Shown in pieces: positions 44,401 through 57,845 of a DNA stretch of 64,000 bases. The first letter of the stretch is position 1, and each line of letters starts with the position of its first letter. Origin of the DNA: Ulva prolifera. Its lineage: Eukaryota; Chlorophyta; Ulvophyceae; Ulvales; Ulvaceae. Both the position numbers and the translations under genes were made by a program. The stretch is from the NCBI GenBank assembly GCA_023078555.1, contig CM041204.1, positions 4,804,430 to 4,868,429 of the forward strand, in the 5' to 3' direction. The notes under the pieces were generated by a model. That model saw only the letters and a program-made list of their open reading frames with translations. It was not told where the DNA came from and made no database searches.

Positions 44401-46835
44401 TGCCTCATAGCGCATCAGACTTTCAGCTTTGTCTTGAATGGTTTGCAGTTGACTGATTCAGTCATGTGTTCCAAATCTTGTGCACCATGTCAACATCTGA
44501 GTCAGAACCATCTCATGTGACGTTCTTGTTGAGGCTTCTGCAGTATGTACACACAGGCAAGAGTTGCCATGCCATTGCAGCACATTTGCTGCTGCAGTGG
44601 GTCTGGGCACTGCCGGCATCATTGTTTCCAGCGGTGCTATCCTCGATGCGCTGCTAGGATGGTTGCGCCGGCCACAATGAGTTGCGTGCACGGTCTGGGA
44701 TGGAGTGCTGTTCCTGCTCGATCCGTGCTTGCTCACATCTGCATGATCGATGCATTGTGCTTTTACCCCTTTGTCAGCTAGGCCACTGCACTGCACGCAT
44801 TGTACACGTCATCCATGCATTCTGCAAATGTGGGTCACCACAGTTGCCAGCACCGCTGCCTGCACCGGCGAGTGGCACAATCGCAGCTTTTTCAGCACTC
44901 AGTGTTGCATGCTGGTGCAGGGCCTGCTGGGGCAGTGCCTTGAGGGTTCTCGGCTGATGACGCTGAAGCTCTACCAGCGGCCGCTGCTGACGCCACAGAG
45001 CTACATCAGCTTTTACAAGCGCTGCAACACTCGTCTCAACCGGGAGCAGCTGTCAGCCCTGGCAGCGCTCTACTCGTGGCGGGACAGGATGTGTCGCTCG
45101 CTGGACGAGAGCCCAGGGCGATTTTTGCCCAAGCGCCTCCTCCTGATTCTTTCTTCACAGATGCCTGAGCACACCTCGGGGGTGATGCGGATAGCAGGGC
45201 GCCACAAGACGCTCTTGGGATATGCCAAGGAGGTGTGGCATCGTCAGCCCCTGTGTCTCCCAAATCCTGAGGTGGCTATATCCACCTGAACAGCAAGTCT
45301 GTGTGTGACGAGGAGTGGCGCGACTTAATCTTCGTGCTGTGATCGTGCTGGCATCAACCTTTTGGTAATGTGCTGCTGCTGCATGCTTGTAGGTGGCTGA
45401 AGTCATCTCGGAGGGCCTGAAGAACCCTGTGGGGCCTGAAATACCTGCTCTCGTTGAAAGGCTGCGGGGCAAGACCAAGGAGAGTGATGATGATGGGTCA
45501 GCGAGCTCAGCAGGAGATGCCTTGTCCTTGTATGCAGAGGATGTCAGTGACGGCGGCGATGACGCGTCTCCAGATGCTTCAAAACCTGGTGTGGCTGGCC
45601 CCCATCAGCAGGGTGCTGAAGCTGACAGGGCAGATACACCAGAGCGGGGTCTGCCCTCGGGCTCAAACAGCCTTTCAGGTGCTGGTAATGATGTCCTGCG
45701 AGCGGAAGCAGGGATCATGTCGACTGCAGCAGTGGCAGACGCTTCAGTTGCCTGCGCCACCAAGAAGCGGAACATTGCCAAACGTGAGGACTCGGCAGCT
45801 CAAGCAGCAGCCGGTGCAAGTGTAGAGGCTGTGTCTTTCTCGTCCTTGGTGACCAGAAAGGTGTGGTTCTCTCCGTCTACCTCTGCGGCTAGAGGTGGCA
45901 GTGCGGGGGCAAGCCCTGCCGGGAGCAGCGCGATGGCAGCATCAACCGCTGGAGCCACCACCGCCCAGGCGCTAGATACTTCAGCAGCGGGGCCTGCATC
46001 TGGCCAGGCACAAGCGACCATGTCTGCGATGTTTGCGGAACCCATCAAGCGGCGGCCGATCACTGTCCGCAAGTCGGGGGCTGCTGTCGGCTCGCTCGGC
46101 GGCATGTTTGCGCGCACCTCGGGGGCAGCGGTGACAGTGGCGCCTAGTCAAGCGCTGGGTGAGGGTTCAGCAGCGGGCGGGCTGAGTGCCCCTCAGGCTG
46201 ATGCCTGGGACGAAGGCAGCAGGGACAAGGGCGCAGAGGTAGCTGCTGCTGCGGCCGCGCTGCGGGCCGAAGCAGAGACTTCTGATGTGGCTGCTGGGCC
46301 GGGCCAAGATGCAGCGGCTGGACAAGAGGCAGACGAAGAGGAGCCGCTGTCGGTGCGCGAACGATATGGGCGGAAGCGCAAGGCCGGGGGGACGTTGCTC
46401 GGGGATGTGACAGCGGTGCCGCTGAGCGAGCGGCGTGGCAAGGCAATGATGCTGCGGCTGAAGAACCAGTCTGATAAAAATGTGGACACAGGCTCAAGAC
46501 GCGCTTCGGCTGGCGATGCAGATGCGCAGATGTTCGACTACGAAGCGATACTGGATGGCTCTGACCGATTGCTCAGTCGGCAGGGCCGGGGGAGGTCCGG
46601 ACGGGGGGATCGTGGCCGTGGCCGGGGGGGGCGTGGCTCTGGGCGGCATGGGCAGCAAGGGCGGCGGCAGCTGCGCGGGGACGAGCACAAGTCCAGTAAA
46701 CGTGCAGGTATCTTTGAGGGGCGCAAGGGTGGGGCGTGGAACCCGTACGCGGTCGAGGCAGCCGAGACGATCGGCAAACGATCGGGCGGCTCGGCACCGA
46801 AGAGTGCAAACAAGTCGGGGAACTTTCGGCGGTGA
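41452..46835 (+). CDS. RRP6: RRP6/EXOSC10, nuclear exosome 3'-5' exoribonuclease
   Basis: Exons: 41452-41550 (tentative), 41663-41743, 41838-41984, 42068-42294, 42814-43017, 43412-43688, 43898-44083, 44921-45232 and 45393-46835; phases agree throughout. The N-terminal part ([11 protein letters not shown]...LLDVLQ) matches the PMC2NT cofactor-binding domain, followed by [19 protein letters not shown]. The DEDD-Y exonuclease domain has FAVDLEHSD (motif I), [32 protein letters not shown] (motif II), [11 protein letters not shown], and MADWRKRPL / [12 protein letters not shown] (motif III with the catalytic Tyr and Asp). The HRDC domain contains [20 protein letters not shown] and [15 protein letters not shown]. 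The final exon is a 480-residue Ala/Ser/Gly-rich disordered tail ending in an Arg/Gly-rich basic stretch (GRGGRGSG), likely RNA binding and nuclear. The protein trims rRNA and snoRNA and degrades aberrant nuclear RNA. Confidence 0.94.
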
Positions 46836-47606
46836 GTGTGTGCTGCTTATCTGTGCCTCTTCCTTGAGGGGCAGCACGATGAAAGATGTAGAGCAGCTTC
46901 CACCCGGTGGAGTGATCAAGGCTGCACTGTCACCAGTTGGCGTCGGCTCTGCCTTTCATATGCTCCACTGGCTGGCGGCTTTCACGCCGCGGTGACTGCA
47001 TTTCCCATGTGTAGTGCAATTTAGAAAAAAAAACCCGTAGTCTCTGTTAGAGATGGAAATTCGCTGTCCAGTGCTGTCTGTCGTGTAAACCCGTGATATG
47101 ACTCAAATCACTTGAATCCTGCTTAATGGGACAACTGCCATGTGATCGGTCCGCAGGAGATGATGCATGGCAACATTATGGAAACTCGTACCGAATGGTA
47201 TCTCAGTCTGCTTGGACACCTGACCCTTGGACCTATGAATTTCAGCCACACGTTTCCAAGTTTTCGGACTGTCAGCTCCAGTGTCTAGGTTTCGGAACCA
47301 ATCTAAACGACTTTTGGCACACGCACACACACAACAATGCGGTGCTGCAATCCCATTGCCACAAATCGATGTGCGATGCTGCCATAAGTAAGCATCAATC
47401 GATGATGGGCATGGATCAGACTGATGCACGTGTCATCCACTGTGAGCTGTGTCTACAGAGCAAATGTGCATGTAGTTGACTGGGAGCATAGTCAGAATAT
47501 AAGAGGCAGGCATCACAACCAGGCACTTCTCTCAGTACACACTGCCACAGAAGGCATGCATGGACATACATGGGGTGAGCAATCCCTTGCCAACATTTAA
47601 GTCCTG
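46836..47606. other. Convergent intergenic region (RRP6/COX11 3' ends)
   Basis: About 770 bases between converging genes, with no recognisable gene. It contains TGTAA at 47084-47088, a plausible polyadenylation signal for RRP6, and a short A run at about 47025-47034. The 117-residue frame at 47126 shows no motif and is not called. Confidence 0.5.
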
Positions 47607-49185
47607 CTACCGTACAGCTACGTCTGCAGACTTCGTTGCACTCGCTGGGATGGCAGGTGCAGCACTCACAGGGTCTCCTGAACTGGCAGGAGGCTGTGGC
47701 TGCTCCTTTTGCTCCGCTGGCGCACTTGGCTGTGGCTGTGGCTGTTGCCCTCGTTGTCTTGAAGGTAGCAGGTACTCCGGCATGCTTTCGCCTGGAGTCA
47801 GCTCAGTTCCATCTGGCATTGTCGGCACCTCGCCCGTCTTGAAAAACACGTACGAGAGAGTCAGGTGATCTATGTTCTTCAAGCGTCGGTCTGTCGCAAA
47901 TTCAGGGTCAATGTAGAAGAAGACAGGCATGTCCACAACTTCACGCGGCCGGAGATGTTGCTCCTCGAAACAGAAGCACTGGATCTTATTAAAGTAATAC
48001 CCCACCTGCAAACACAGACAAGCAGGGATACAAAATCTGTCTGATAGCTTGAACGAACCCGGAACAGGTGGAAGCAGCAAATACTCGCATAGCAGTGGAG
48101 TAAGAGTACACAAACAACTGCATTGACGGTGATAGCATGTTGAAGAAGCTTGTTGATGAGAGAAGTAGCACCTGTGGTGGGGCAACGTTATATGTTGAAA
48201 CTGCAGTGATGTGGTCATCCGAGAGGTTCTCAGCAGTGTAGAACACAAGCGTGCTCTGGCCTGGTCGGATCTTGATCGACTTTTGGCAGGGCGTGAATGA
48301 CCACTTAAGTCCAGGCTGCACCTCTGCAGCAAATGCGACGGTGATCTGTCGCTGTGCAGCAGCCCTGCACAGTATGCAAGTCGGAACAGGCGTTGGGCAG
48401 ATGGAACGCCTCATGCACTCTGTGGTGAAGCTGGTGTGGTGTAGCTATGAAGACAGCGATCTAGCAGGCTTCGTAGACCGTGGTTGCAACATATGAACGC
48501 ATGGGGACCCACTTACGGACTTCGAATTGCATTAAGCTGCTGCATTGAGCTGTGGAGCAGCAAAGCAAAAGAAACGCACTCCTCAGTAGGAATGTCCGGA
48601 TTTTCTACCCGTTTCCGAAGTTTGCTTTCAACAGTTGCTCCCTCTGCTACTGTTCCTCCATACCCTGTGGCAGCACAGAATATGCGGTACAGTGGAACAG
48701 AGCAATATGTGAAGCCCAGCATGCCCACGATGATCGCCACCTGTGCGCACGCAACAAGTTAAAAAATAAACAGTGCTTGTAAACACTGGCAGCTTTTGCC
48801 TGATGTTCAGCACGCCTGGGGTGCTCCGGGTGGAGCGCGCAACGCGCACCATGTACATGGCCGTGTTTCGATTTCGATTTTTAGCTGCTCCCCCACTGGC
48901 CCCGCTCCCCGAGCTGTACAGACGTAAGCTCCGACATGCTTTCTGCGCAGCGGCTTGTCTCAGTGCAGCGATAACAGACGGCGATGCCGAGAGACACCCG
49001 GCTCTAGCGACATGTAGCGTTGGCTTGTGGACGGGCCGTAGCACATGAAAGCCTTGCCTACTACAGCGAGCATTTGCCACACGCAATTCTGAAAATCTAG
49101 GGACCTGAACGGGAAATTTATCTGTCGCCTCTCGAACACAGAGCCGAGACACATTCCTGAGCTGACTTAAACATCGCCAAGCCAT
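47607..49185 (-). CDS. COX11: COX11, mitochondrial copper chaperone for cytochrome c oxidase assembly
   Basis: Minus-strand exons 49185-48850, 48740-48576, 48351-48172 and 48005-47607 (336, 165, 180 and 399 nt) give 359 residues with all phases at zero. The first 100 residues are Arg/Ser/Ala-rich with few acids (MAWRCLSQLRNVSRLC), as in a mitochondrial presequence. A single membrane helix follows (IIVGMLGFTYCSVPLYRIFC). The intermembrane-space domain has QITVAFAAEVQPGLKWSFTP, YTAENLSDD, YNVAPPQ, the copper motif KIQCFCFEEQ, and VDMPVFFYIDPEF...TLSYVFF. COX11/CtaG delivers copper to the CuB site of subunit COX1. The C-terminal 50 residues are a Gln/Pro/Ala-rich extension not typical of the family. 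I chose the ATG at 49185; the frame continues upstream from a GTG. Confidence 0.93.
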
Positions 49186-49747
49186 GTTTCTCGCCACAGA
49201 GTTGCGTTCGAACGATCACGGGCAATGCGAGCGGTCTCTTAGGCATCTATCGACGGCTGTGCTTGAACTATCCAGCGACAGCTCTGTAGCGAGCGCTGTC
49301 GGCCTGTAGACACCGGGTCAGGACTGGGTCCAGCGGACCATGCATGGCGCACGTCCCTGCACGTCGAAAACATCGCAACTTCGATCCTGACAAACGCCCT
49401 GAGTACACAGCAGAACCAGATTGCACAAGTATGCACATCAACATGCACGTGTGCGATAGATTTCGGTCAATCCTCTTTTGATTTCAGGGCACAAATTGAG
49501 CAAGGCGTGCCGCGAATGTTTGAGCAAAGCATCCTGGGCTATAATATTTGCACGCTGCGATCAATTTGAAGTGAGCGTGGAACAATAAGGTCACTACGAT
49601 AGTCTCTGCAGCGAATCGTGGTCTGAGCGCGTCAATGATACGTCGCGTAGCCTGAACCGTTGTTGAAATCAACATTATTTATCATGCGCGCAGAGACGTC
49701 CGCGCCCGGCTAAAACTTTTCAGCGCTATAGTTCGACATTCACATCA
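49186..49747. promoter_or_regulatory. Divergent region between COX11 and the SABRE-type gene
   Basis: 562 bases between two start codons pointing away from each other, presumably containing both promoters. The right half is relatively AT-rich. No open frame with recognisable content was seen. Confidence 0.5.
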
Positions 49748-52700
49748 ATGATTTTGCTGGCCGTTGTGAGTGCCATTCTGCTGGGATGCTTTGGCGCCAT
49801 CGTGCTATATGGCCCCGCGGCCTCCTGGTGCGACCCTTTGCGTCGTATTTTCTGAAACATCCTGATATACGTAATCGATCATCAAGATATGAATCGTTAA
49901 AGTGCTCTTTGGCTCCTGGGAGCAGCCCATGCACGCAATTTGCTGAATACTGGGTGAAGACGCGCAGCAGCAATTTCAAGTTTAGCCCAACGTGGCAGAA
50001 CCTTCCGAGCAACTGGAGGTGAGCCAGCTCACAATTCACTGATCATGCAGGTCCATTTTCAGAATTTTGGGTCCACTCCTAGGACTGTCTGTTACCTACT
50101 CACCGGGGCATCTTCCGCACCATAGTACATATGGTCTTTCTTTCACGCGGGTGCGGTTTCTACACACAGATGTACTAGACCCAGCAGAAAACAATCGCAC
50201 GACGGTCGCAGCCTTCAAGTAAACAGTAAGCAACTCATTTGCAGGGTCGCTTGTCGAACATCACTGTGCATGGAGTGTCTGTCACAAAGCCCTGGCGACT
50301 CCTGTTGCACTGGAGGCTGGAGGTCAAAGTCCACAGTGTAGTCATATCACTCAGGCAAAGCACGGCACAAGAAAACGGTGAGAACGGGCAAAAGGTGCAC
50401 AAACGGCCGGCTGCCTCACGCTCAGGGCAGCTGATCTTGATGATCATCCTATGGTGCGATGTCAAGCCGATCTTCCCTGCTAGAACTATTGACCGACTCC
50501 AACGCGTGTGCTTTCTCAAAAGTGAAAATGCTCGTCCACACAAGTCTCCCACCCAGCAACATGAATGGGTGATGCAACATCAATGTGGTGTGGAGTTTGG
50601 CGAGGCGCTTCCCATCTCGTCCTCTTGAGGCGCCGCAATGCTTGCAGGAAGTGTGTCGCCCCGCTGCTAGGTTTCAGCCTACCCAGCACATCGTTCATTG
50701 TGGATGACGTCAGGATACAGACATCTACGGGCAGGCCCATCGCCACTGCGTCCACTGCCATGGTCTACGTGGCCTCTCGTGGTGTCTGTCGCATTGCTGT
50801 TACTGCCGCCCTGTGGGACGGCAGGTTGTACTGTGTCGCACAGGGCGTAGATCACGGCCTGTGCAAAGGCTCGCAGGCATGTCAGGCATCGGAGCAGGCC
50901 GTCGTGGCCACCCTGGGCAGTTGTGTCTGCAAGGCGGTGTGCAACCTTCCCCTCCCCGCGTGCACTCCAGATTGCATTTCTTTGGATGCACGTTGGTGCT
51001 GTTCAGCCTGCCTGTTCTGTTCAGCTAGCGCTATTTCTCCGTGTTGTGTCGGGGCGGCAGACATCATCGTCTGTCATCGGAATCAGCAACAGTCTTGTGC
51101 CAGCTCCCACGTCAATGCCACGCCGTCCATTTGCTAGACACCGCTTCCATTACACACTGCAGCAGAAAAGCATGACAAAGAGTTTCGCTACAGGGATGTA
51201 TATGATTCTTGCTGTGGAGCCATGCCTCACATATCTGTGTAGTGACGTGTGGCCGGTGCAGGATACTGGGTCGGGGCTGCGGCTAGTCGATCATGTTGAT
51301 GTTGCCCTGGGTGATATATCGTACACAGCAGCAGCTGATGATATCATGAACGTTCTTGCCGGCACAAAACGGCCGAATGTGCAGCATCAGCATCCAAGGA
51401 TACCGAAAGCATGCACACCGCCTGTTCCAACATCACTTCAGTCGCAGATCGTTCAAGCAGTGACCAGCCTGCAACGTTATCGCGACCGTTTGCCCGTGAA
51501 AGCAGCGTTCACATGCCGGTCCATCACCGTTTCAGTCCCAACACAGGATGCGGAGACTGGATCTGCTATACCCCAGATCAGTGGGGGCAGTGCAACAAAG
51601 ACTTGCCTGCTGCACATTCGGCTGACCCCAGCCGAAAAAGATGTACAGCGTCAGAGTCAAGATGGAAATGTACAAAGTCTAGATAGAAAACAGAATTCTG
51701 AAGATCATGGCTCTGATCTGGCAGGGACTCAATTTGGTGCCTCCTTTCGACCAAGCCAAGCAGGTGATGCTCTGATGCAGGCAGTGCGTCCATCTGCCCT
51801 ACGAGTAGAGCTTCATCGACTGCCTGAGGCAGCAGAGTCGTCTAGCTCGGCAAATCACGCCAGTACTTCTGATTCGGAGAAGCAGACAGCAGATCACACA
51901 GCCTGCAGTGCAGCAGATGAGGTGGTAGACAGAAGTTCGGACGGACCTGAGGCGTCATCCAGTGTGCTAGTGCGAGCAGCACATAACGTGCCTGGACTTG
52001 TGCTGAATTGCACTGCAGGTCAACTGCTGTGTAGTGTGCTTGGAAATGGTCTAAGTGTACAGACTGCTGGTGTCAGTAGCATATCCTCAGTCCGCCAGGT
52101 GTCGTGTGCGAAGCCTGGCGTGAAAGTAGGGACCCTCCCCCAGCCCGACCCCTGCCTATCGATTGACACAACGTTCAGTGATGTTCGACTTGCCTGTTTG
52201 TGTGGCACGCTTGCCCAGTTTGACAGAGACCATAGAATTGTAGAACAGATCAGTAGGGTAGCCACCGCCTCTGAGGCGATCGTAGTTCCGAAGCCTGTGG
52301 ACGGTGATGGTAATGCGGAGGCTGCAGCAGAGCCTGCAATCAGCAGGAAGAGTCAACTCGAAGCAATGTCTGCTGGGGGGCTGCCGGGGGTAGACTGGCA
52401 GGCAAAGGTAGCGGTTGCGCAAGGGTTCTGTCTCAGGGTGCTCCACGGCACAGATTGCGAGGCGGAGGCGATGAGCGGTGAACGCCCACTGGGCATCCCA
52501 CAAGCGTCACTCCAGATGGAATCACTGCAGGTGGAAGCAGCAGGAGGTTTCGAACACACCCGATCAGCTGCAAGCATCACCGCTGGCGGTGCCCAACCTG
52601 GTCTAGGCTCGCCGGCCTCCTTGAAGCAGCCACTCATCGCAGAACTCGGGAGCACACCTGTGGCAGATGCATTGTACGACGTCCGTCACAACAAAGCGGC

Positions 52701-55700
52701 GGGTGTGCTATCTTAAGCATTCACAGAATTTGAATGAAATTCATCACCCTTCTAGAAGTTTGAATGCATGCTCTTCGATTCGTGGTGAATGGTGCGGTGT
52801 CTCACATCATCATTGGGGGCGTGTCTGTTCCACCAGTTCATCTCGTGTCCATGGTAGCATGCGATGTGCCTCCCAGTTCAACAGCAATATGCGAATCGCC
52901 GCAGTCATGCTCAAATCAGTGCATCGCCTCGGTGCAGGTTCTGCAGGGCAGCGTGGGCCACATGCAAGCACAGCCGCTGTCACCCTGAGTAATGGGTACC
53001 TGGCTTTCACCTCGTCCTTCTCTGATGAGGAGCCTCTGTTGCCAGCAGAGTCACAGGAGCGCCTGCAAGGTTGGTGGCAGCAGGTGGCAGGCTCGAGATC
53101 GTGCTCCAGATTGGACGGACTGGGATTTGCTGCAATTCCGAGCCTTTTCGCAGCTGGATGCACGCTCCAGCACGCCCTGAGCTGGAAGCACGCTTCGTTC
53201 ACTGCAACTGCATGCCCGCTGCAGGTGTGACCCGATCTTGCATCGTGTTATCAGCTGTGACCACGCCCGCGATGCCAAGGCGGGTTTGTTGCCTCTTTTG
53301 GGAGGTCCATTGTCAGCTGGACCGTCTGTTGGAAGCCCATACCATTTGGGGGAGGTCTAGGCTGCTGTTACATGTCAAGCTACACAGCCCCATCGTCATC
53401 AACACTAGACACTGTCGTGTTCTTTCTCACGAAAAGAGCACAGATTGTGTTTTTTCCACATCTCTATTCAGGAAAACATTGTGCACGATGCTCATTTCAC
53501 GACTGACAAGTCAAACTCAACTGACAAGTCACTTGCCACAGGTACCCCCGCTAGTATGGGATATTGAAGCGGGTGTTATCTCGGATGGAGTCGCCTTGAA
53601 CATGTCGCCACACCAAATTGTTGCTTGTGTGAGAACTTATGAGCAGGCCACGTATGCTGCTCTTGACTTACGCCAGCGCCTTGCGTGGACAATAGAGCCA
53701 GACGAAGCGGAGGAAAGTCGCGAACTGAAGGTTGGTCCCGAAGGTTCAGTGCCAAGCAGCAGCACCTTCACCCATGTATCTTGCCTGCAGCGCCCGAGGC
53801 CCTGGAAGTTTAGTCTGGAGAGGAATGCATGCCTGCTGGATCGCCGTTATGATACATAAGGCTATAGCTGTGCTGCACATCCCCACACTGAGTCGTGGGC
53901 TTCTCGTATGTCTGCCGTCTTGCACAGAAACTTCTGTTATTGACACCACGAGAACGTGCTGCCACAGGCTTTTGGCAACATTGCCCCGAAAACATGCAGG
54001 TCAGCTCCATACCCAGCCCAGTACCTGCCACGGAGTGTGAGCCACTGCAGCAACGGCTCTGGCGCCATATCTCCTGTACTGCATCATGTACTAACTCTCA
54101 AGCTTCCTGGTGTCAATTTACACTCCCATCTGCACCAGCGCCCGCCTTGGCGGACAGCGGACATGATGGCCAGCACCAGCGCGCAAGTGCAGCACCAGCG
54201 GACGTCACTGCGCCACAGCCCCTGCTGCTGTACGACCACTGGGCGCTGCAATCACTGACAGTGCAGTTGCTGCGATCCGGCTCCCATGCAGACGCCACGG
54301 GGCAGGTCCAGGGTGCCGCGTGGGATGCAGACTGGCTGGAGCTGCCACAGCAGGGTGTGGAGGCAGTTCTACAAGAGCCGAGGGCGACAGGTGCTCAGCA
54401 GGATGCTGTCTGCAAGGTGATGCAGTGGCATGGGGACCTGGCCAGGGACGGTGCTTCGCCCGAACCACAGGGCCAAGCTGCCTGCATAGACCACATGTGT
54501 GGAGAGCGCCGTTTCAAAATGACGGACCCAGACCTGCAGCCATGCAGTTGTGCTGTGGCGGACGGTGCTGGCAGCAGCGCTGTGGGCACAGGGGTTGAAG
54601 AAGACACAGACGCGTTCTTTGCGGCATCGTGTGTAGATCAGGCTGCAGCAGTCGAGATGCACCAGGTCATGGCGGGCTGCTGTACAAAGTCCCTGCTCAG
54701 TCTCACGCAGCTCGATTGCACAGCGCATGGCCTGGTACTGGCATCTGTAGACACCGCCGATGGCCCGGACAGTCAGGAGGCAGAGGCTGTCGCAGTCACG
54801 GCCAAGGTGCGCGTCGTTGTTTGTGTATGGGGCTCGGGAACGCAGCCTTCTCGGGGGCCCTCCTGCAGAGGCACTGCCATTGTCACAGCACGATCACAGC
54901 CGTGCTGGGCCACCAGCGTGTGATGCCTGGCACCATCCAGATGCAGCTGTGCAGCAACACGCTGGTGCACATGCTCAATTCACGTCACGACGGGACGTCT
55001 GCAGGGCCCTGGGTGCACACGTTTGTTGAACACAGGGTCAGAGGCAGGTCGCTGGAGCGAAGTGCATGCCTGTATGCAGGGCCTACACTGCTTGCTGGAC
55101 ATTGACGTGGCCATAGCTCATCTCGCTGCGCTGCAGCAGGCCGCTACCTTCATGCGATCCCTGGCTGTGCCCGCTGTGACGGCGCGCGCGGCATCGCCTG
55201 AGTCAGAGATGTCCCCAAAACGCAGCCCTGTGCCGCACGTGCCAGCACACTTGGGGCCGTACCACGCTGCCCAGGGTGGCTCGGGGCTGCTGTCGACCCA
55301 GCCGCATCAAGACTGCTCCACGTGGCCAGCAACCCCCTCGAGAGGCCTCCAGCGGCTCAGGAGCGGCGGCAGCCTGTATACAGCTGCATCCACAGCCGCT
55401 TCCCTGCCTCCGCAGAAGCTGCCTGCCCCGATGCGGTGGCTGCGTGCTGCAAGCGTCTCGCTCATGGACGTTGAGGGGCGTGTGGCAGTGGGCCCTGCCG
55501 ATGAGCTGGCTGTGCAGCTCGATGGCACCGCGAGCGACGCTGGCCGCAGCTGCGCCATGAGATCAGTGCGCGTGAAGCTCAATGGGTGCACGCTGGTGGA
55601 CGTTGCGAATACAAATCTGCAAATCAGCACTGCACGGCGCCTGGCGTATGGAATGGATGACCTTACGGCACAGGTGCGTATCACTCGGAGGCCGACGTCG

Positions 55701-57812
55701 CCTTGTTGCGCCGGATTGCGGCTCATTTTGGATATGCCAGTCAGGGGGACGCTCAACCTCAACCGCCGCTCACCTGTTCTTGCTCGGACAGCAGGTGACT
55801 GGGACCGACGCCCGGTACTTTGGTATAGTATGTGATTGCGTGTTTCCGTGACGACGTTGTTCGATTTTGACTGAGCAGGCATGATGCATTCCCTGTCAGC
55901 TGAGCCTGAGCGATGCAGGGCATCAAGGGAGGTGGTGGAGAGCCGCCTCGATGCACATGCCGGCTCATGAAGTCGAACATGAGAAAGGGCATGCAGTGAA
56001 TTCTTGACTCGGTGCAGGTCCAAGATGTTGCGGTCAGCATTACCGGCCAACGTGTGCTCCTCATACTGCCACACTCACAGGACGTCGGCCGCTTCTATGC
56101 CTTCACTCGCATGTGGCAGCGGCCTGCCCTGCAGCTGGTGCGCCTTCAGGCGAAGGCCACAGCTCAGGCCGTCAGCGCCTTGGCTGCTCACCTCCGTGGC
56201 CCCACTAACACTCAGCAGGGGCACGCCCTCGCTGCGTCAGCACTGGCAGGCAAGCCAGAGCCTGGGGTGAGCAGCGCTGGACCTGCGCACGATCTGCAGC
56301 CCCGGGTACATCTGTCCATGAGCCTCTCGGAGGCTGCAGTGAGGATGGAGAGCCACTGTCTTGAGCGGAAGCTGTCGATCGTTCGATCTGTCCGCTCAAG
56401 GACAGCTGCTGCGATGATAACTCTGGACTCCGCCATGGGCGAGTATGACCGGATGGCCAAGACCTCTGCAGCCAGGGCAGCTGCCAAGAAGCCATCCATT
56501 GCTGCCAGCATCCTGACACAAGAAATCCAGGACTCGTCTGCTGAAGTGCGGGAGCGGCTGACACACCAGCTTGTGTCCCAAGACCGGTACGGCCTGTACC
56601 CATGGCTTCGTGATCTTGGATGTAGTGTGATATTTGTGTGTAATGAGTACACAACATGTTCTGTGCAGAAGCTGCTTCAGCAGCCTCTGACAGCATGTGA
56701 GTGTTGCCACCCCGTCCCGATGGGCACATATGGCTGCAGATGTGATCATCTATCTTGTGGTGTGATCAGTGTGCACGATGGCTGCAGCCTGTTCAGCGTC
56801 TGAGTCTGTCTCTGATACCAGTTTGTGCTGAAACCACACACTTAGCCGTGTGCCAATCTGGCCATTCATACCACACTCATGGAACTGCAACTACCATCAC
56901 CAGCCTGAAGGCAGATGAAGAGCGCAACTCAGTCCAGAGCTGTGTGATGCAGGATCCAGGTCCAGGAAGCCCTCGATGCTGCGGACGCGTCGGCAGCTGA
57001 TCAGCCCGGCCACATTGTGAACATCGTAGCACGGTCGGTAAATGGGACCATCACCGTGGATGGCAAGGACGCTGTCAGCTTTGCAGAGTCTGCAAGTGCA
57101 ATCTATGTGCGTCTTCAGCCTCCCTCCACCATGCATGATAATCTCAAAGAATCCTTTGAAGCCTTGAGCTCCAAGAAACTCGATGGCACCAGGCATCAGG
57201 GACCGCGCGATGTGATCCGTAAGCATCCGACCGACATGTACGTGATGCCATTGTAGCCTTGTTGTGGTCTGACTCGATGCCTCGTGTTTTGGCAGGTTAC
57301 GTACGTGTTGCAACCCCTTGTCCCAAGTGAAGTCTCAAAGCTCCACCTGTGGCTCATTGAGTGCACACATTTGCTAGCAGCGCGTTCTAGCCAATGTGAT
57401 GACCAGACACCGGCGCCAGCACTGAAACAGATGTGATGCAGGGCCTGGACCGGGCCACTCACGGCCTTGCCCTCGAGCACTGCCAGAGGATTCAGCTTGA
57501 CATGCGCAGTGATGGCTGCGTCATGCGCCTCGGCACCATGGAGCAGCCATTCGCGACCACCAGCGGGTGCCAAGTGACTGGCCCTGTCATCTTGGCTCGC
57601 TTGCAGTGCCTACCGCCCCAAACGGAGCAGCTGGCAGTGCCCTTGGGTTCGTGGCACAGCGCTACAATTCCTGTTCCGCAGATTGGTTGCAGGTATGCCT
57701 GGAATACACAGCCATTGTGACACACATGAAGCAAATTGCTGATCCTGCCGATCTGCATTGTACCAAAGGCCAAGAATCAGGCACAGGAAGATGTCATCTG
57801 CGCATGACAGCA

Positions 57813-57845
<33 letters not shown>

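Noticed and set aside
53895-54923. Treating the 54-kb block as a separate gene
   Set aside because: It has no independent start context and its neighbours on both sides are in the same orientation with SABRE-type blocks, so it is best read as internal exons of that gene.
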